This document shows, one piece after another, positions 1 to 9,562 of a stretch of DNA of 64,000 nucleotides; within the stretch, counting starts at the first letter, position 1, and every line of letters starts with the position of its first letter. Source of the DNA: Carya illinoinensis (lineage: Eukaryota > Streptophyta > Magnoliopsida > Fagales > Juglandaceae); the NCBI RefSeq assembly GCF_018687715.1, contig NC_056762.1:27344364-27408363 (forward strand), read 5' to 3'. The notes under the pieces were generated by a model, which had not been told where the DNA came from, made no database searches, and was given only the letters and a program-made list of their open reading frames with translations. Position numbers and translations under genes: made by a program.

Positions 1-304
1 ATTGTTCTGAGAAGATGGGAAGAAGAAAATAAACACTGAAAAATCCTCCTTGCAGCCTCAACTCGTCGTCAAAAGCTCAAGGGAACGATTCAACGCTTCT
101 CTCTCGTCCGTGCTCGTGTATGATTCCAACGTACGTGCAATAATTGGAATTCCGTCTCCAAAACAAATGAATTGAATCCTTCTAGCTGTGTTTTTCTCTC
201 CCAAGAAGTGTTCTCCAGTAAAAAAAACTCGCGGCCCTAGAGTGAAAAATTGCTTTTATATGGTCTCACGGCGGAAAACCTAAAATCTGTCAAAATACGA
301 TGTT
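1..304. other. CACTA interior, no gene recognised
   Basis: No open frame or recognised motif was found here. It presumably belongs to the interior (intron or untranslated part) of the CACTA element whose right end is at 1875. Confidence 0.3.
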
Positions 305-528
305 CGCTCGAGCGGGGTGTCGAGCGCGCGTCGAGCGTCCGACTCTGTCTGATTTCGCTCGAGCGCACATCGAGCGTTCGACTCTGCCTGATTTCGCTCG
401 AGCGGCCAATGTCTCCGCTCGAGCGATCTTCGTTTTTCAGTAACCTGCTCGAGCTCCCTGTCGAGCGGCAGTCGAGCGTTTGAATCTGCCTGAATTCGCT
501 CGAGCGGCCAAAAGCCTCCGCTCGAGCG
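305..528. repeat. Degenerate array of CGCTCGAGCG palindromes
   Basis: Six perfect copies of the 10-bp palindrome CGCTCGAGCG start at 305, 356, 395, 416, 497 and 519, with further TCGAGCG half-sites between them. A larger unit of about 44 bp containing two palindromes is repeated at roughly 387-430 and 489-533. The array is in the CACTA interior, upstream of the transposase relic and separate from the CGTTCGAACG array nearer the right end. The short plus and minus frames crossing it are by-products of the repeat. Confidence 0.75.
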
Positions 529-684
529 AACTTGTAAAATCTGCAATATGAAATTTTTGCAAGTCATCAGTAAGCGGTGTTCATTATTGTTAAATAAATT
601 ATGCAACATATGGTTAAATTCTTTTTTATTTGTATTTCTTTTAATACTTTATTAATTTGTGTGTTTTGATCTTTCAAACTGCAG

Positions 685-1095
685 GGAAAAATGATGGAGT
701 TGCAGTCAGCTTCTAGGGAATCCTCTACTAGTAACATAGACATTTTCACAAGTGCTCGGGCCCAACTCTAGTATGGCAAGAGGTTTGGGACAATCTTTTA
801 AGCATTCCGGTTCATCCTTCTCAACCTCATCGACTTCACAAATTAATAATTTTAGCAAAGAGTTAGAAGCTGCACGACGCGAGAATGAGTATATGAGATC
901 CAGACAGCAAGAGTTGGAGTCCCTTTTAGAGCGATAGTCTCATTTAGAGACGCGTTTGTAGGATCAACAAAGAGACCAGGATGAAAGAATACTTAGTGAG
1001 GTCCAAGAAAGTGCAACGGGAGATGATGTTGCAAATGGAGCGTGTTATGTTATTGCAACAGAATCGTGGTGGACGAGAAAAGAAAAAAATATGAA
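685..1095 (+). pseudogene. CACTA/En-Spm transposase C-terminal relic (coiled coil)
   Basis: After a pyrimidine-rich stretch ending CTGCAG, a plausible 3' splice site, the frame encodes a Ser/Thr-rich segment (MARGLGQSF near 773) and a charged helix rich in Glu, Arg and Gln (about 855-940) that looks like a coiled coil. This resembles the C-terminal region of plant Ptta/En/Spm transposases. The frame is broken by two in-frame TAG codons near 936 and 957, an upstream frame shift near 765 and another near 1005, after which a Gln/Met/Arg-rich tail continues. The catalytic region is not in the window. It is non-functional; the family assignment rests on the tail plus the CACTA terminus. Confidence 0.5.
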
Positions 1096-1249
1096 TTTTA
1101 TTACTGTATTAAATTTTTAATATCTACTTGGAAAACAATTACAAACATTGTTGGTTGTGAAATATGTTATGTAATATGATACAGTTGGTATGTTTATTAA
1201 TGGGATGAGTTTAGTATTTCTGATATGTACGTTTGAATGTAAGTAAAAA

Positions 1250-1680
1250 CCTTTAAACAATATTTCACATTCAAACACACGTTCGAACGTTACCACACAT
1301 AACGTTCGAACGTTTACAGCGACGATTGAAACTTACATATGAATGTTTAAACTTTTAACGTTCCAAACCTCCGAACGCACTTATTGCGTTCGAACTCTAG
1401 TTTCTTAACATTGGAAAGAACGTCCGAACGTTACGATGAAAATGTTTGGACATTGTTTCCTTTACGTTGGAATCTAAATTCAAACGTAATGTTTGAACAT
1501 ATAAACATTCGAACATAAATTTAATACGTTCAAACGGTAATCAACAAACGTTACCTGCCCTCATTCGGATGTCAATTTGTCTGCTTTATGTTTGAACGTT
1601 GTTTTTTCCATTCAAACGTTATATTCTGTGACAGATTCTAACCATCACAGAAAAGCAAACGTTCGAACGTTATATAAAAT
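1250..1680. repeat. CACTA subterminal repeat array (CGTTCGAACG)
   Basis: Many copies of CGTTCGAACG and degenerate variants (GTTCGAAC, GTTTGAAC, ATTCAAAC) occur in both orientations; the clearest are near 1280, 1302 and 1660. Dense short repeats in both orientations next to the terminus are typical transposase-binding subterminal repeats of CACTA elements. The motif shares TCGA with the 305-528 array but is otherwise different. Confidence 0.7.
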
Positions 1681-1831
1681 GGCACATCACAAACTGTCAC
1701 TAAAAATATTTTTAGTGACGCTTGTATAGTAAACTGTCACCATATGTATTCTGTGACGCACATTTCTTGACAGTGGGGGTGAGGGTTTATAACCGTCACC
1801 TAATGTATTTCGTGATGTTTTTTCCATTTTT

Positions 1832-1875
1832 TGTGACAGTTTTGTCTGTCACTAAATCTGATTTTTGTTGTAGTG
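1832..1875 (-). repeat. CACTA terminal repeat (right end)
   Basis: On the minus strand this begins CACTACAACAAAAATCAG and continues into TTTAGTGACAGACAAAACTG. CTGTCAC/GTGACAG motifs recur over the adjacent 150 bp, so the terminal zone is itself repetitive. The partner repeat lies outside the window. Confidence 0.75.
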
Positions 1876-2015
1876 GCTCTACCCAAGCCCTGTTCCCAGC
1901 CCAGCCTAAATAAGCTCTTTCCAATTTTTTTTTCTCCTTTTATATTTGGCCCATTTGGTTCAAATCCATTCGAGCCCAACCAGTTGACCCTTGACCAAAA
2001 GAAAAAAAGAATAGT

Positions 2016-2977
2016 ATGTCTCACCCCTCTTCCAACCTTGACATCACTGTTCGTCCTATTAATAATATTTTAAATGGCTCTAATTATAATATGTTGGCCC
2101 AAGATATGGAAGTATTTCTTTGAGGACAAAGATTGTGGCACTATGTTTCTAGTGATATTATTGCACCCAAACAACAAGATGGTAAGAGTCTTGATGTTTT
2201 TGCATGTCGCCTTGATCATTGGCATAGTGTTCACTACAAAATCTTGTCTTGGTTTATTAATACTTTTGTTTTGTCCATTCATTGATTGCTTCCCAAGCTT
2301 GGTAATGCTAAAGCTGCTTGGAATTTTCTTGCTAAAAGATATAACTACACTCATGATGCTTTGTTGCAATTTCAGCTTGAGACTAAGTTTTATCAAATGC
2401 ATCAGGAATCTAGGTCAGTCTATTGCCCATTTTTATTCTCAAGTTAATAATTTTTGGGAATCAAGGTCACTCAAAGGTTTTGAGGATATTGAGTTGTTTG
2501 CGACTTATCGTGATCGTTGCAAAGTTATGCATTTTATGATGGCACTTCGTGAGGATTTTGAATATTCTCGGCATCTCTTTTGCATTGCACACCCCTTCCT
2601 TCTCTTGAGGTTGCAGTTGCTGAACTAATCTCAGAAGAGAATTTTCGTTCAACCATGAAGATGCAAACTCTAGATTCAGTTGTTGCTACCATTCCTAAGA
2701 CTACTTTTGGGTCTTCCACAATCTCAGGCCGTTTTTCTTCTCAGTCCTTGAAGACTGTCTTCTGCAAATACTACAAATATCCTGGTCGCTCTATTAAAGA
2801 ATGTCATAAATTGCAGAACAAAAATCAGTCTCGAGTTCCCTTATCGCAAGTTGCTACACTGGCTTCAATAGTTCCTCCTGCTCCTGAGTCAGCTGCTAAT
2901 CCTTTTTCAGTGTCCACTACTCTCACTGCTGCTGACATTGGGGAATCTATTAGGTTTTATCCTAATTTTCTAGTGCT
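2016..2977 (+). pseudogene. copia gag pseudogene
   Basis: The likely start is ATG 2016. The N-terminal frame reads as a copia gag (NGSNYNM, then a Trp/Gln-rich helix) and breaks near 2120 at an in-frame TGA. Gag similarity continues in shifting frames (AWNFLAKRYNYTHD near 2320, then FYSQVNNFW and FATYRDRCKVMHFMMALRED near 2430-2560). A zinc knuckle at about 2757-2815 is degenerate: the pattern CKYYKYPGRSIKEC has Tyr in place of the second Cys and Arg in place of His. It would have packaged element RNA; it cannot function now. Confidence 0.75.
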
Positions 2978-3485
2978 TTGTCTGTCACCTCAGGTACATC
3001 TCCTTGGTTTTTTGACTCTACATGTTGTAATCACATGACCTCTGATTCTACTATTTTTTCTCAAAAATCTTCTTTGTCACCCAATCCTCTCATATATACT
3101 ATTGATGGTTCTCACTTATCTGTTAGTCACATTGGGTCTATTTCCTTACCTACCTTATCTGTTGATAGCACATATCTTGTTCCTCAGTTGTCCTTAAATC
3201 TCATATCAGTTGGTCAACTTTGTGAATTAGGTTTTAAGCTTACATTTTCTAACGATGGTGTTGATGTGCAGGATCACAAACGGGTCAACTCATTGGGACA
3301 GGCCTAAGATTGGATGTCTGTTTGAGCTTGTTTCTTCGCAGCTTCCATCTCATCCATCTCGCTCCATTGTTGCCTTTATTGTCTCTTCCCAGTTATGGCA
3401 TTCTTGACAGGGTCATGCCTTTCTATCTCGTATTTTTGGCTTCCCGTAGTCACCTCGGTTCTATAGGGTTTGAGGCTTTTAATTG
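2978..3485 (+). pseudogene. copia protease / GAG-pre-integrase fragment, copy 1
   Basis: The frame starting near 2978 reads PWFFDSTCCNHMTSDS, the copia retropepsin site in which the catalytic Asp-Ser/Thr-Gly has become Asp-Ser-Thr. A hydrophobic stretch ending LNLISVGQLCELGFKL follows, typical of the segment before the pre-integrase zinc domain. Remnants of LWHSRLGH are readable near 3395 after frame shifts. The copia sequence stops in the middle of a conserved GSIGFE..FDC stretch, where the gypsy LTR begins at 3486. Confidence 0.75.
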
Positions 3486-3910
3486 TGATATGAACCCGTG
3501 GGATTGAAATCCCTTGAACTCATAATCAATTTGAAAACCAATCCAAGAAAGTCAATAATCAAGTTAAAGAGATCTAGACCCGTTGAAATCAAGGACCTAG
3601 ATTGCAGGGAGAACGCCACAAAGGTTTTTGCCTATGATAAGTTCAAAAGTTCATTCAAGAACAAGAGGAGAAAACTCAACTCACTATGAAAATATTCATC
3701 AATAGTCTAAAGTTGTTAAGTGCGGCTACAAGGGTTTAAATAACCCTTCCCCAAAGTAAACCTTAAACCAAAAATAACTTCCCCAAAATGCCCTAGGCTG
3801 GCGCCCCTCTCTAAAGCATATAATAATATTTCCCTTGAAATACTAGTTCATCAAAATAAGACATATGTGGGCCGAATATCCTCAAGTCCAAATAATCTAG
3901 ACTAATTCAT
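3486..3910 (-). repeat. gypsy 3' LTR, copy 1 (truncated)
   Basis: It begins TGATATGAACCCGTGG on the plus strand, matching the complete copy at 8715-9240. The far end is cut: copy 2 has about 100 extra bp before the terminal AACCCTAAGTCA. It is followed by the pyrimidine complement of a polypurine tract (ATTGCCCCCTT), so this is the 3' LTR of a minus-strand element. Confidence 0.7.
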
Positions 3911-4039
3911 ATTGCCCCCTTTTATAACTTGTATTACATGGATCAAAACTGGATCTCCTACTTTCAAGCCCATATTGAATGTTGGGGTCATGCTAGATTC
4001 ATCCCAAGTGGATTACACCAATTGTTGCATTATTTTCTT

Positions 4040-4640
4040 AATCTTCTTACTCTTGACCTTGTGATTGACCCATTTGGAACTTGCAAGGAATTTTTAAGAC
4101 TCGATCCACCTTGGATCCCATCATTACCCCTCTCCTTAAAATGATTCGATCTCGAATCTTATCTACATCAAGGGGAGAAAGATCAGAAACATTGAAAGTA
4201 GCATAAACATTATACTCACCTGGAAGGTCCATCTCCTTGAGGATGCAATTTAGTCCTTCTATGGGTTGGGAAGCTTTCTTTGCGCATGTGAACCCAAACC
4301 CAGCTCTTGTTTAAAAATGACACGTCTTCACCCTTTATTAGCTTGGGAAGCAAACTTTTCATTCTCTTAAGCAATTTGAACAATGAATGGCATAAAAAAT
4401 TTCAAATCTAAAAGAGTAAGTAGATTAAAGCCGTAAACAATTTTAAAGGGAGAATAAAAAGTAGTAGATTGAACACTTCGATTATATGCAAACTCAATCA
4501 ATGACAAACAATACTCCAAAAAATGTTCATGCAACACATCTAAAGTCTTCCGTACACCAAAATGACTTATCGAATCGTCTCCATGTGCTTCACATACAAG
4601 CAACTCACACATGAGCTATTAGGCACCCAAAGTCTATTCT
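4040..4640 (-). pseudogene. gypsy integrase pseudogene lacking the catalytic core
   Basis: Minus-strand similarity runs from an upstream zinc-binding-like part (RELLVCEAHGDD..SHFGVRKTLDVLHEHF, about 4625-4530) straight to the region after the core (SLIEFAYNRSVQST, about 4500), skipping the DDE catalytic segment. It continues to a tail reading VWVHMRKE (about 4290) and LPGEYNVYATFNVSDLSP (about 4225-4170), which is characteristic of the C-terminal domain of plant Ty3/gypsy integrases. Several stops and shifts are present. Confidence 0.75.
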
Positions 4641-4779
4641 CTTTAAACAAGTGCCCATCTAGTCTATAGAACTTATTAAACGATACCTTCTAACACACTC
4701 TATACACGCTAGTAAAGTTATCATCATTAGCATACAATTCCTTAACATAATCAAATCCTCAAAACTTTGCATTTAAAAT

Positions 4780-5330
4780 AAAGACAAGGGCATACCATCT
4801 TGATAATGCATCAACTGCAATATTTTCCTTACCTTGTTTGTATTTGATTACATGAAAAAGGGTCTGAATGAATTCCACCTACTTGACATGCCTTCTATTC
4901 AACCTATCCGGTCCCTTCAAGTGCTTCAAGCATTGTTTTTAATACCGTACCGTACTGTACCAGCTGATACGACTGGTATATGTCGTACCGGCCACTGGTT
5001 CAGTACAGTTAATACCTATATTTCGTACCACCCCAAATCGGCCGATATTTTGGCCATTAATTTTTTTTTCATTTTTTCAAACTGTAAACTCATTTTTTGA
5101 CTCACAATTCAAACTAGACTATTTATAATTTATATATATATATGTATTTATATATAATTTATTCATATATCCACTATTCTGAAACGGTACTGGTACCGAA
5201 ATAATTTGTTCCAATGCCTTGATCGGTACGGCATCTGGTACAGTATTCAAAACTTTGGCTTTAAGGTAATATTGCCAAGTCTCCAATGTTGTCACAAAAT
5301 TAATTTGATTCTCTATTTCTCTAATAGGTG
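4780..5330 (-). pseudogene. gypsy RNase H relic, split by a small insertion
   Basis: The minus strand reads LETWQYYLKAK near 5290-5255 and resumes EALKHLKG..LNRRHVKWVEF..YKQGKENIAVDALSR at about 4930-4790, both strongly gypsy RT/RNase H-like. The two parts are separated by the inverted-repeat element 4935-5253, and a few codons that normally lie between them are missing at the insertion. Confidence 0.7.
4935..5253. mobile_element. Small non-autonomous inverted-repeat element (GTACCG-rich)
   Basis: The left end reads GTTTTTAATACCGTACCGTA and the right end, reverse-complemented, GTTTTGAATACTGTACCAGA, so the 319-bp unit has imperfect terminal inverted repeats rich in GTAC/CGTACCG. It interrupts the gypsy RNase H reading frame cleanly. 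The interior is AT-rich with no coding potential. No convincing target duplication was found, so the superfamily is unassigned. Confidence 0.65.
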
Positions 5331-5643
5331 GCAATCTACGAAGCGTATCACTGGAAAACATAACCTCATATCCTTGCAACAAAGAGACAACAACACTAAG
5401 CAAAGATTCCTTTCGTTAGTATTAAAACTCGTCTTAGTATAAAAACTTACTTTTGTCTTTCCTTTTCTCTCTACAGGCTCTTTTTTTTTTTTCTCTCTTG
5501 GCTCCACTTTTTTCTTTACTTTCAGCCACCTCTCTATTTTCTTTTTCACTCTGTCTTTTTCTTAATGTTTCAGCCTCACCCTTATTTTTCTTCTCTCTTA
5601 TTTTTCTCTCGTGTTTCAGCCTCACTCTTTTGTTTTTGCTCAA
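5300..5643 (-). pseudogene. gypsy charged linker plus N-terminal RT edge
   Basis: The plus strand looks like a simple pyrimidine tract, but the minus strand encodes a Lys/Glu/Arg-rich spacer followed by VVVSLLQGYE..LPPIREIENQINFV, the conserved entry into gypsy reverse transcriptase. That motif is joined directly to LETWQYYL of the RT/RNase H boundary, so the RT palm with its YxDD site is deleted. The low-complexity appearance reflects real ancestral coding sequence. Confidence 0.65.
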
Positions 5644-5689
5644 TCGTACTTTATAATTTCAGTTGGTCCTCATGAACCTATTTTGGGGT

Positions 5690-7326
5690 TAAAAGAGCAA
5701 GCTTAATTGCTTTGTCACCCTTTACAAAGTTGTACATGTTTCTGAACCCATCATGAATCACCCTCTATCATACTGCTACGGCCTCTCCAACAAAATATGG
5801 CCAGCATGCGTAGGCACTACATCACAAATCATCTCATCACTATACCTCACAATGGTAAAAGCCACCAAAACCTGCTTATTGACCTTGACCTTCCCACATT
5901 CATTCAACCACTAGAGCTTATAAGGTCTAGGGTGCTTTAGTAAAGGTAAGTTCAACTTCTCAACTAGGGTGGTACTAGCTACATTGGCGTAACTTCCCCT
6001 ATCAATAATTATACTACAAGCCTTGTTGCTTACATAACATCTATTATAAAATATGTTCTCTCTCTACTGCTCTGTATCATTTTCCTTAATTTGTGTATTA
6101 AAAGCATGCCTGGCAACAAGAGACTCATCTGTCACGGGGTATTCTACTCTATCATCATCACTAGCATCAACTAACTTGGGCATTTTATCACTATCACCCT
6201 CACTCTCAGTCATCACCTTCCCATTGTCATGCACAATCATTACTCGCTTATTTGGACATTGAGATGTGATGTGCCCTGAACCAAAAAATTTAAACATTTA
6301 ATATCTCTATTCCTTGAAGGTTGAAATTCTACCTTGGGTTTGTTCTTGCTAATTCTCTCATATTTTCTCTTAGGTGGTTCTATCTTTCCCTTTACTACAG
6401 CTCGGTCATTTTTATTCCACTTTGGTTTCCAAGGAGTGCTAGAAACCGAAGTATACCTTGTTGTCCCCTTTCTCTTTAACTGCCTCTCCACCTTCATCGC
6501 CATGTGCACCATGTCCTTTAGTACCACATAATGCTGCAACTCAACTACATTGGCTATCTCCCTATTCAAACTAGATAAAAATTTGGCCATAGTGGCCTCC
6601 CGATCCTCCTCTATATTAGCCCGAATCATAGCCACCTCCATCTCCTTATGGTAATCCTCTACACTCCTAAACCCCTCTGTAAGATTTTGTAATTTTTGGT
6701 AAAGGTCTCTATAGTGGTGGCTAGGTACAAATCTTCACCTCATGGGAGCTTTCAAACTCACCCCATGTCTCTACAGGTCTTTCTTGATTCCTCCTCCAAT
6801 TGGTCACTAATTGATCCCACCAAATAATTGCATAATCAGTGAACTCAATTATTGCCAACTTCACCTTCTTCTTCTCTGAGTAATTGTGACACTCAAAAAT
6901 CAACTCTATATTCTTCTCCCACTCTAAATAGGTTTCAAGGTCATTTTTACCTTGGAAAGATGGTATTTTCATTTAGATGCTACCAAGGTCCCTATCTACT
7001 CCATCTCGACCCCTTGGATTTCTCCTAAGTTCTCTTCCATACCTAACGCCTCTATGTCTACCCATTCCACCCATCCCAACTTCAGATGTTATGTCTTCCT
7101 CATCCGCACCATCTTTTTCATTCTCATACTCATGTTTAGTACTAGGATCATGTCTCCTTTTATCTCTCTCACTTTATAGATTTCTAATCATTGCATCTTG
7201 TTAATCCATCATATTCCTCACTTTTCCCAACACCAAATTCAACCGTTTAAACTGTTGTTGCATGGCCAATACAAAGAATGAGTTATCTGCTTCCTCCTTT
7301 ACAGTTAAGTCACTCTTATGAGACAT
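5690..7326 (-). pseudogene. gypsy gag-protease pseudogene
   Basis: The start is most likely the minus-strand ATG at 7326 (MSHKSDLTVKEE). Gag proper reads KIPSFQGKNDLETYLEWEK (about 6970), ..AIIWWDQLVTNWRRN, then IANVVELQHYV and an Arg/Lys-rich stretch. The zinc knuckle near 6300-6265 survives as GSGHITSQC but has lost a Cys and crosses a frame shift. The protease region (6070-5690) reads IIIDRGSYANVAS, so the catalytic Asp-Ser/Gly-Gly is now Asp-Arg-Gly, and ends with IHDGFRNMYNFVKG. Multiple stops; not functional. Confidence 0.75.
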
Positions 7327-7329
7327 CAT

Positions 7330-8175
7330 AATATGATAAAAAGAATATCAGTGGTAAAAGCCTCACACAATCCCTTACATTCATTCAAATATTGGCACTC
7401 CACTCGTGTTTTACTCTTAAATTGACTTTTTCCCGATATTAGTCTCACACCCTCTAGTCTTTTATCTTAATAGTTTTCCCGCTCAAGTTCTTTAAGAACT
7501 AGTTAAACTAAATCAAGATGCAACTTTGTATTATTTCAACCAGCAATAAATTTAAGAAACAAATGACAAGAGACTCAAGAAATTTGTATGAGGTAAAGAG
7601 CAATTACGATACAAGATACCAACTAGAATGATGTATTTGGCTCCTTTGAATATAAGGCTCAATCAACAAATTTCTTTCTTTATCTTTTGTTGTAACCATG
7701 CAACAACCTTTGAATATGCTACATTCTTTCTTTTCTTTTCTTTCTTTTTTTTTTTTCAATTTTTTTCTTGTTTGTTTTTTCACTAACTGATTTGATCACA
7801 AACAGTAATAAGAACTGCAACTGTTGAAAGAACTTGATGTGATTTTACTAACAAGAAATAGGAATAAACACAGGACAATTGAAAACAATATGGAATTCAA
7901 ACCTGGAATAAATACAAATATGAATTCTTGAATAATTAGCACGAGTATTCAATTGTGAAAATCAAGCAATTGAATTCAAATACACAGAATTGACAAGAAA
8001 GTAGAAGGAAAACAATGAAATGACAATCAAAGCAAAAGACAAAATACGGCAACCCTAGCAAGGAACCCTAAACACGGCACCCTAATCAATGAAATATGGC
8101 AACCACCTTTTTTTTTTCACAAGTAAGATAGAACGCAGCAACCCTAGAACAATGAAACCCTAAAACAATTCATCA
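7330..8175 (-). other. gypsy 5' leader, no gene
   Basis: This AT-rich stretch lies upstream of the gypsy gag ATG, with a pyrimidine tract at about 7725-7775 and AACCCTA-type motifs at about 8050-8165. I see no coding frame. It is interpreted as the untranslated leader; the expected 5' LTR is absent because the duplicated copia fragment begins at about 8176. Confidence 0.45.
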
Positions 8176-8200
8176 AATTTTATCCCGGTCTTCTAGTGCT

Positions 8201-8714
8201 TTGCCTATTACCTCAAGAACATTTCCCTGGTTTTTTGACCTTGTATGTTGTGATCACATGATCTCTAATTCTACCATTTTTTCTCAAAAATCTGCTTTGT
8301 CCCCCAATCCTCTCATATATATTGCTAATGATTCTCACTTATCTGTTAGTCACATTGGGTCTATTTCCTCTCCTACCTTATCTGTTGACAACACATGTCT
8401 TGTTCCCCCGTTGTCCTTAAATCTCTTATTAGTTGGTCAACTTTGTGAATTAGGTTTTAAGCTTACATTTTCTAACACTGGTGTTGATGTGCAAGATCCA
8501 CAGACAGGTCAAGTCATTGGGATAGGCTGTAATATTGGACGTATGTTCAAGCTTGTTTCTTTGCAGCTTCCATTTATCCATCTCGCTCCATTGTTGCACC
8601 TGCTATCTTTTCCCAGTTACGGCATTCTCGACTGAGTCATGCCTCTCTACCTCACGTTCGCCTTTTGGCTTCCCAAGGTCACCTAGGTTCTATAGGGTTT
8701 GAGTATTTTGATTG
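8201..8714 (+). pseudogene. copia protease / GAG-pre-integrase fragment, copy 2
   Basis: This is homologous to 2978-3485 and open from 8201 to a TGA at 8633. The active-site region reads PWFFDLVCCDHM, so the catalytic Asp is followed by Leu-Val rather than Ser/Thr-Gly. LNLLLVGQLCELGFKLTFSNTGVDV follows in frame, then a relic of the pre-integrase region, ending at the gypsy LTR at 8715. Confidence 0.75.
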
Positions 8715-9240
8715 TGATATAAACCCGTGGGATTGAAGTTCTTTGAACCCATAATCAATTTGAAAACCAACACAAGAAAGCAAATAATCATGTCAAAGAG
8801 ATCTAGACCCATTAAAATCTTGTTTCAAAAACCTAGATTGCAAGGAGAACACCACAAAATCTTTTGCCTTTGATAAGTTCAAAAGTTCATTCAAAAATAA
8901 GAGGAGAAAACTCAACTCACTATTAAAATATTCATCAATAGTCTAAAGTTGTGAAGTGTGGCTACAAGGGTTTAAATAACCCTTCCTCAAAGTAAACCAT
9001 AGGCCAAAAATAACTTCCCCAAAGTACCCTAGGTTGGCACCCCCTCCTAAAGCATATAATAACATTTCCTTTAAATTCCTAGTTCATCAAAATAAGACAT
9101 GTAGGCCGAATATCCTCAAGCCCAAATAATCTTGACTAATTTCTATAATTAATAATATAAATCCTTTTAATGAATTAAATAGGTTCAAAGCCTTCAATCA
9201 CAAAAATATAACAATAGGCCTAATAAGAAACCCTAAGTCA
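8715..9240 (-). repeat. gypsy 3' LTR, copy 2 (complete, 526 bp)
   Basis: The plus strand begins TGATATAAACCCGTGG and ends AACCCTAAGTCA, giving canonical TG...CA ends on either strand. The next bases, TGTTGCCCCCTTCC, are the complement of a polypurine tract, identifying it as the 3' LTR of a minus-strand element. Internal motifs (TTAAATAACCCTTCC, GGGCCGAATATCCTCAAG) match copy 1. Confidence 0.75.
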
Positions 9241-9562
9241 TGTTGCCCCCTTCCATAGCTTGTATCACATGAATCAAAGCTGTTTCTTCTTCTTTCAAAC
9301 CCATCTTGAATGTTGGGGTCTTACTAGATTCGTCCCAAGTGGATTGCACCAATCCTTATATTCCTTACTTGATCTTTTTAGCTCTTAACCTTGTGATTGG
9401 CCCATCTGAAACTTATGAGGGATCTTTAAGACTTGATCCGCCTTGGTGCCTATCATTTCCCCTCTCCTAAAAAAGATTTGATCTCAAATCTTCACCTACA
9501 TCAAAGGGAGAAGATCAAAAAATTGAAAGTAGGAGAAATATTATACTCACGTGGAAGATCCA
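9241..9562 (-). pseudogene. gypsy polyprotein 3' end relic, copy 2
   Basis: This corresponds to 3911-4245 of copy 1 and carries the sequence downstream of the integrase tail, ending inside the same LPGEYNV-type region. No intact frame. The remaining gypsy sequence expected to the right is absent; copia resumes directly. Confidence 0.6.

Larger units (their letters stand above)
1..1875 (+). mobile_element. CACTA (En/Spm-like) DNA transposon, 3' portion
   Basis: The right end reads ...TTTTTGTTGTAGTG, so on the minus strand the element starts CACTACAACAAAAATCAG, the hallmark terminus of CACTA elements. Inside it lie an array of short palindromes (about 1250-1680) and, further in, a coiled-coil transposase relic on the plus strand. 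This order (transposase tail, subterminal repeats, terminal repeat) is the usual CACTA architecture. The left end is outside the window. The 3 bp after the terminus are GCT, the expected size of target duplication, but the partner copy cannot be seen. The element sits in the 5' leader of the copia element that follows, which explains why no copia 5' LTR is visible. Confidence 0.8.
2954..4245. repeat. Duplicated copia/gypsy junction segment, copy 1
   Basis: This segment (copia protease fragment, inverted gypsy 3' LTR, gypsy integrase tail) is repeated in the same orientation at 8176-9562. Both copies cross from copia into gypsy at the identical base (TTGTGATAT..AACCCGTGG). Copy 1 lacks about 100 bp of the LTR that copy 2 retains. 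Confidence 0.8.
3486..8175 (-). mobile_element. Ty3/gypsy retrotransposon remnant, inverted in copia
   Basis: Reading the minus strand from high to low coordinates: leader (8175-7330), gag (7326-6190), aspartic protease (about 6070-5690), charged linker (5643-5434), N-terminal edge of reverse transcriptase joined to RNase H (5430-4780), integrase with its core missing (4640-4260), C-terminal tail, then the 3' LTR (3910-3486). Two internal deletions removed the RT catalytic core and the integrase DDE core. A short inverted-repeat element is inserted in the RNase H region. No 5' LTR was found. Confidence 0.8.
8176..9562. repeat. Duplicated copia/gypsy junction segment, copy 2
   Basis: Direct repeat of 2954-4245 with an estimated identity in the high 80s to low 90s percent by eye. 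It carries the copia protease fragment, a full gypsy 3' LTR and the end of the gypsy integrase tail, then switches abruptly to copia integrase at about 9563. Confidence 0.8.

Noticed and set aside
2074..2628. 184-residue membrane-like protein
   Set aside because: It is a shifted-frame reading of the copia gag; the neighbouring frame gives the recognisable gag sequence.
4935..5253. 8- or 9-bp target duplication for the inverted-repeat element
   Set aside because: Flanks CAAGCATT and TTTGGCTTT do not match well enough to claim a duplication.
5434..5656. Simple-sequence pyrimidine tract with Phe/Leu-rich protein
   Set aside because: On the minus strand this is the charged linker of the gypsy polyprotein; the plus-strand frame is its shadow.
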